From contig NC_053048.1 of NCBI RefSeq assembly GCF_003473485.1, positions 7,377,501-7,441,500 on the forward strand: a stretch of DNA of 64,000 nt. The letters run 5' to 3'. The notes beneath the pieces were generated by a model that was not told the DNA's origin, did not search any database, and worked only from the letters and a program-made list of their open reading frames with translations. The DNA is from Medicago truncatula (lineage: Eukaryota; Streptophyta; Magnoliopsida; Fabales; Fabaceae). Made by a program: the position numbers and the translations under genes. Shown here in pieces: positions 62,426-64,000 of this stretch. How positions within the stretch are numbered: position 1 is the first letter of the stretch; every line of letters begins with the position of its first letter.

Positions 62426-64000
62426 ATTATGCGTGTAGAACTCAATTTAGGCGAGCCGACGCTAATTTGATGCGATGATAAGAGAGTTAGTGTCTTAGTG
62501 ACATTGTCGAATTTGGGATTTTGACAGGTGCAAACTTGCAGTTTAGAATGTAGATTCTAAATTTAGGATCGTGTTTTGACGGTTGCCATTTGTCTCATTG
62601 CAGAAACTGATTCTGTTTTGCTAATCGTATTTCCACTTGTGCTATTATGAATCGTAACATTCCCCATTAGATTTCATTTCTTCATGTTCCTTTCTGTTCT
62701 TTTGAAGAAACACTAGATTAACATGTCTCTCTACTACTCTTCCGAACTTCACATTTCTCTTATCGGGTGAAATTCATGTGGATCCCACAATTTTAGAAAT
62801 GTTCCCCACTTAAAGTGATCAGACCGACATTAATTTGATCCGATAAGAGAGTTAGTGTTGGAATTTGGAAAGAGATGTTAGACTAAGTGTTACTAGCATT
62901 ACTCTCAACATTTTGCGCATTGGACATGTCAAATTTGGGATTTTGACAGGTTCAAACTTACAATTTAGAATGTTGATTTTAAATGGAAATATAAGGTTTC
63001 ACTTGTATACAGTTTTATTGAATTTGTGTTTAGGTGTGAGATTTGAGACTAACCTCTGACATTTACCTAGTGCTAGATTAACTTCTATGGCATTTATCTT
63101 AGTCATGTTGAGCTGGTTTTGGAGATGCTATACTATCTCTTGCGCTAGTTGATATGAGTCAAAATGAAAGAACATGTTAACTATGAATTAGTAGGATGAG
63201 AAGGCGATTTATGTCCTTGTAGTGAGTCAGAATGGAAGGACCTTTTAATTAACATTAGAATTCTTTTCTTTAGTTGAGGATGATAAAATCTTGAATATGA
63301 TTATAAATCAAATATTTATGAAAAATTAATATTACAATTACTGTCTTTCCCTTAGCCAGTGTATCATGAATTATGGTGTGGTGTGATGCCTGATACCTGT
63401 ACAAGTATGTGATATATTAGGGTCAAAACTTGTGTAGAATTGAATTTTTATGTATAAGCTGAAAATATAGTATGAAGCAGTGAATAAATATCATGACTAA
63501 GACCATTAGTATGTCTTATAAAACGAGGTGGGTAATGTCAATAACTTTGATACATGACAGTGTTTAAATTTTTGCAAGAAAAGCTATGAGAGAGTACGGT
63601 GAGAAACTGAGGAATATGAAAATTTCACAGAAAGGGTGTCATGAGGGACATAGTCTGCTGTTGGAAAGGAATAAGCTACTCCATTCTCTGTTTGAAACCA
63701 AAGTTCTGAATCTAAGAGCTGTTACTCGTATAGTTGAACATTTTTTAACATCTTGAGGCGTAAAGGATTACGGATTAGAGGGATTCATGTTTTATTTCTT
63801 TTGTCATCTGAAGAGTGTTCTATCTTCTAATTTTTTTGAACTCTGTTTTGTACTTATTTCTGGAGTTCAACATGTATCCCACATTATCGATAATTGACAA
63901 AGTGTTTAGCTTGTTTATAATGCTTGTTTAAATGTGTTATCTGCTTTCATACACTTTATAAACACGCAACCAAACATAATACGGATGAAGAGAAAATAAT
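62426..64000. repeat. Copy C of the tandem 1.9-kb unit (continues past the window)
   Basis: Starts ATTATGCGTGTAGAACTCAA like copy B and follows it with scattered differences. It goes further than B at its right end, through CTGGAGTTCAACATGTATCC to AAACACGCAACCAAACATAA, text also present at the end of copy A (48900-48990). It is cut by the window edge. Confidence 0.9.

Noticed and set aside
62865-63059. 64-aa frame in tandem copy C
   Set aside because: The equivalent stretch in copies A and B is not open, so there is no sign of selection on a protein.

Overview
The window is nuclear DNA of a legume, most likely Medicago truncatula or a close relative in the inverted-repeat-lacking clade. Three things point there. 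A nodule-specific cysteine-rich (NCR) peptide gene sits at 17.2-17.5 kb. Most genes are intron-rich and AT-rich. The left 9.65 kb is a plastid DNA insertion (NUPT) in which trnK-UUU lies next to rbcL, the junction made by the 50-kb plastid inversion of papilionoid legumes.

Layout. 1-9650: NUPT with trnK 5' exon, rbcL, atpB, atpE, trnM, trnV, ndhC, ndhK, ndhJ, trnF and trnL, cut off inside the trnL 5' exon. rbcL, atpB and ndhK are broken; atpE, ndhC and ndhJ are still open. 10.1-25.1 kb: an aldo-keto reductase cluster with two intact five-exon genes facing each other (10160-12843 on +, 25076-22690 on -) and a 5'-truncated pseudogene between them (13.7-15.4 kb). Within this span lie an NCR gene, a FAR1-related (FRS) pseudogene split by a solo LTR, a second solo LTR of the same family, a 197-bp solo LTR, and a hAT element inside a LINE RNase H remnant. 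25.2-28.5 kb: LINE 3' end, a TIR element and a SINE. 29.0-29.7 kb: a single-exon voltage-gated proton channel (Hv1) homologue. 31.8-37.1 kb: eIF3h (12 exons). 38.8-44.6 kb: APC2, the cullin subunit of the anaphase-promoting complex (16 exons). 46.2-49.5 kb: a 97-aa mitochondrial-type protein, probably a complex I accessory subunit, with a 3-kb intron. 49.5-59.2 kb: a worn region with the non-coding remains of a second eIF3h-APC2 locus, four fragments of an inactive LRR receptor kinase, a copia fossil and a hAT element. 59.6 kb to the end: an F-box gene whose first intron holds a 1.9-kb tandem duplication related to the intron of the complex I-like gene.

The host genes do not form one pathway: translation initiation, cell-cycle ubiquitination, proton transport, respiration, symbiosis and redox metabolism stand side by side, as is usual on a plant chromosome. 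I found no operon-like or defence-like system. The best leads are the Hv1 homologue with altered voltage-sensor residues, the NCR gene, the two sister solo LTRs with different palindromic cassettes, the ghost duplication of eIF3h-APC2, and the hAT insertion with its empty site preserved next door.

All exon borders were placed by eye from GT-AG sites and reading-frame continuity; no alignment or database search was run.
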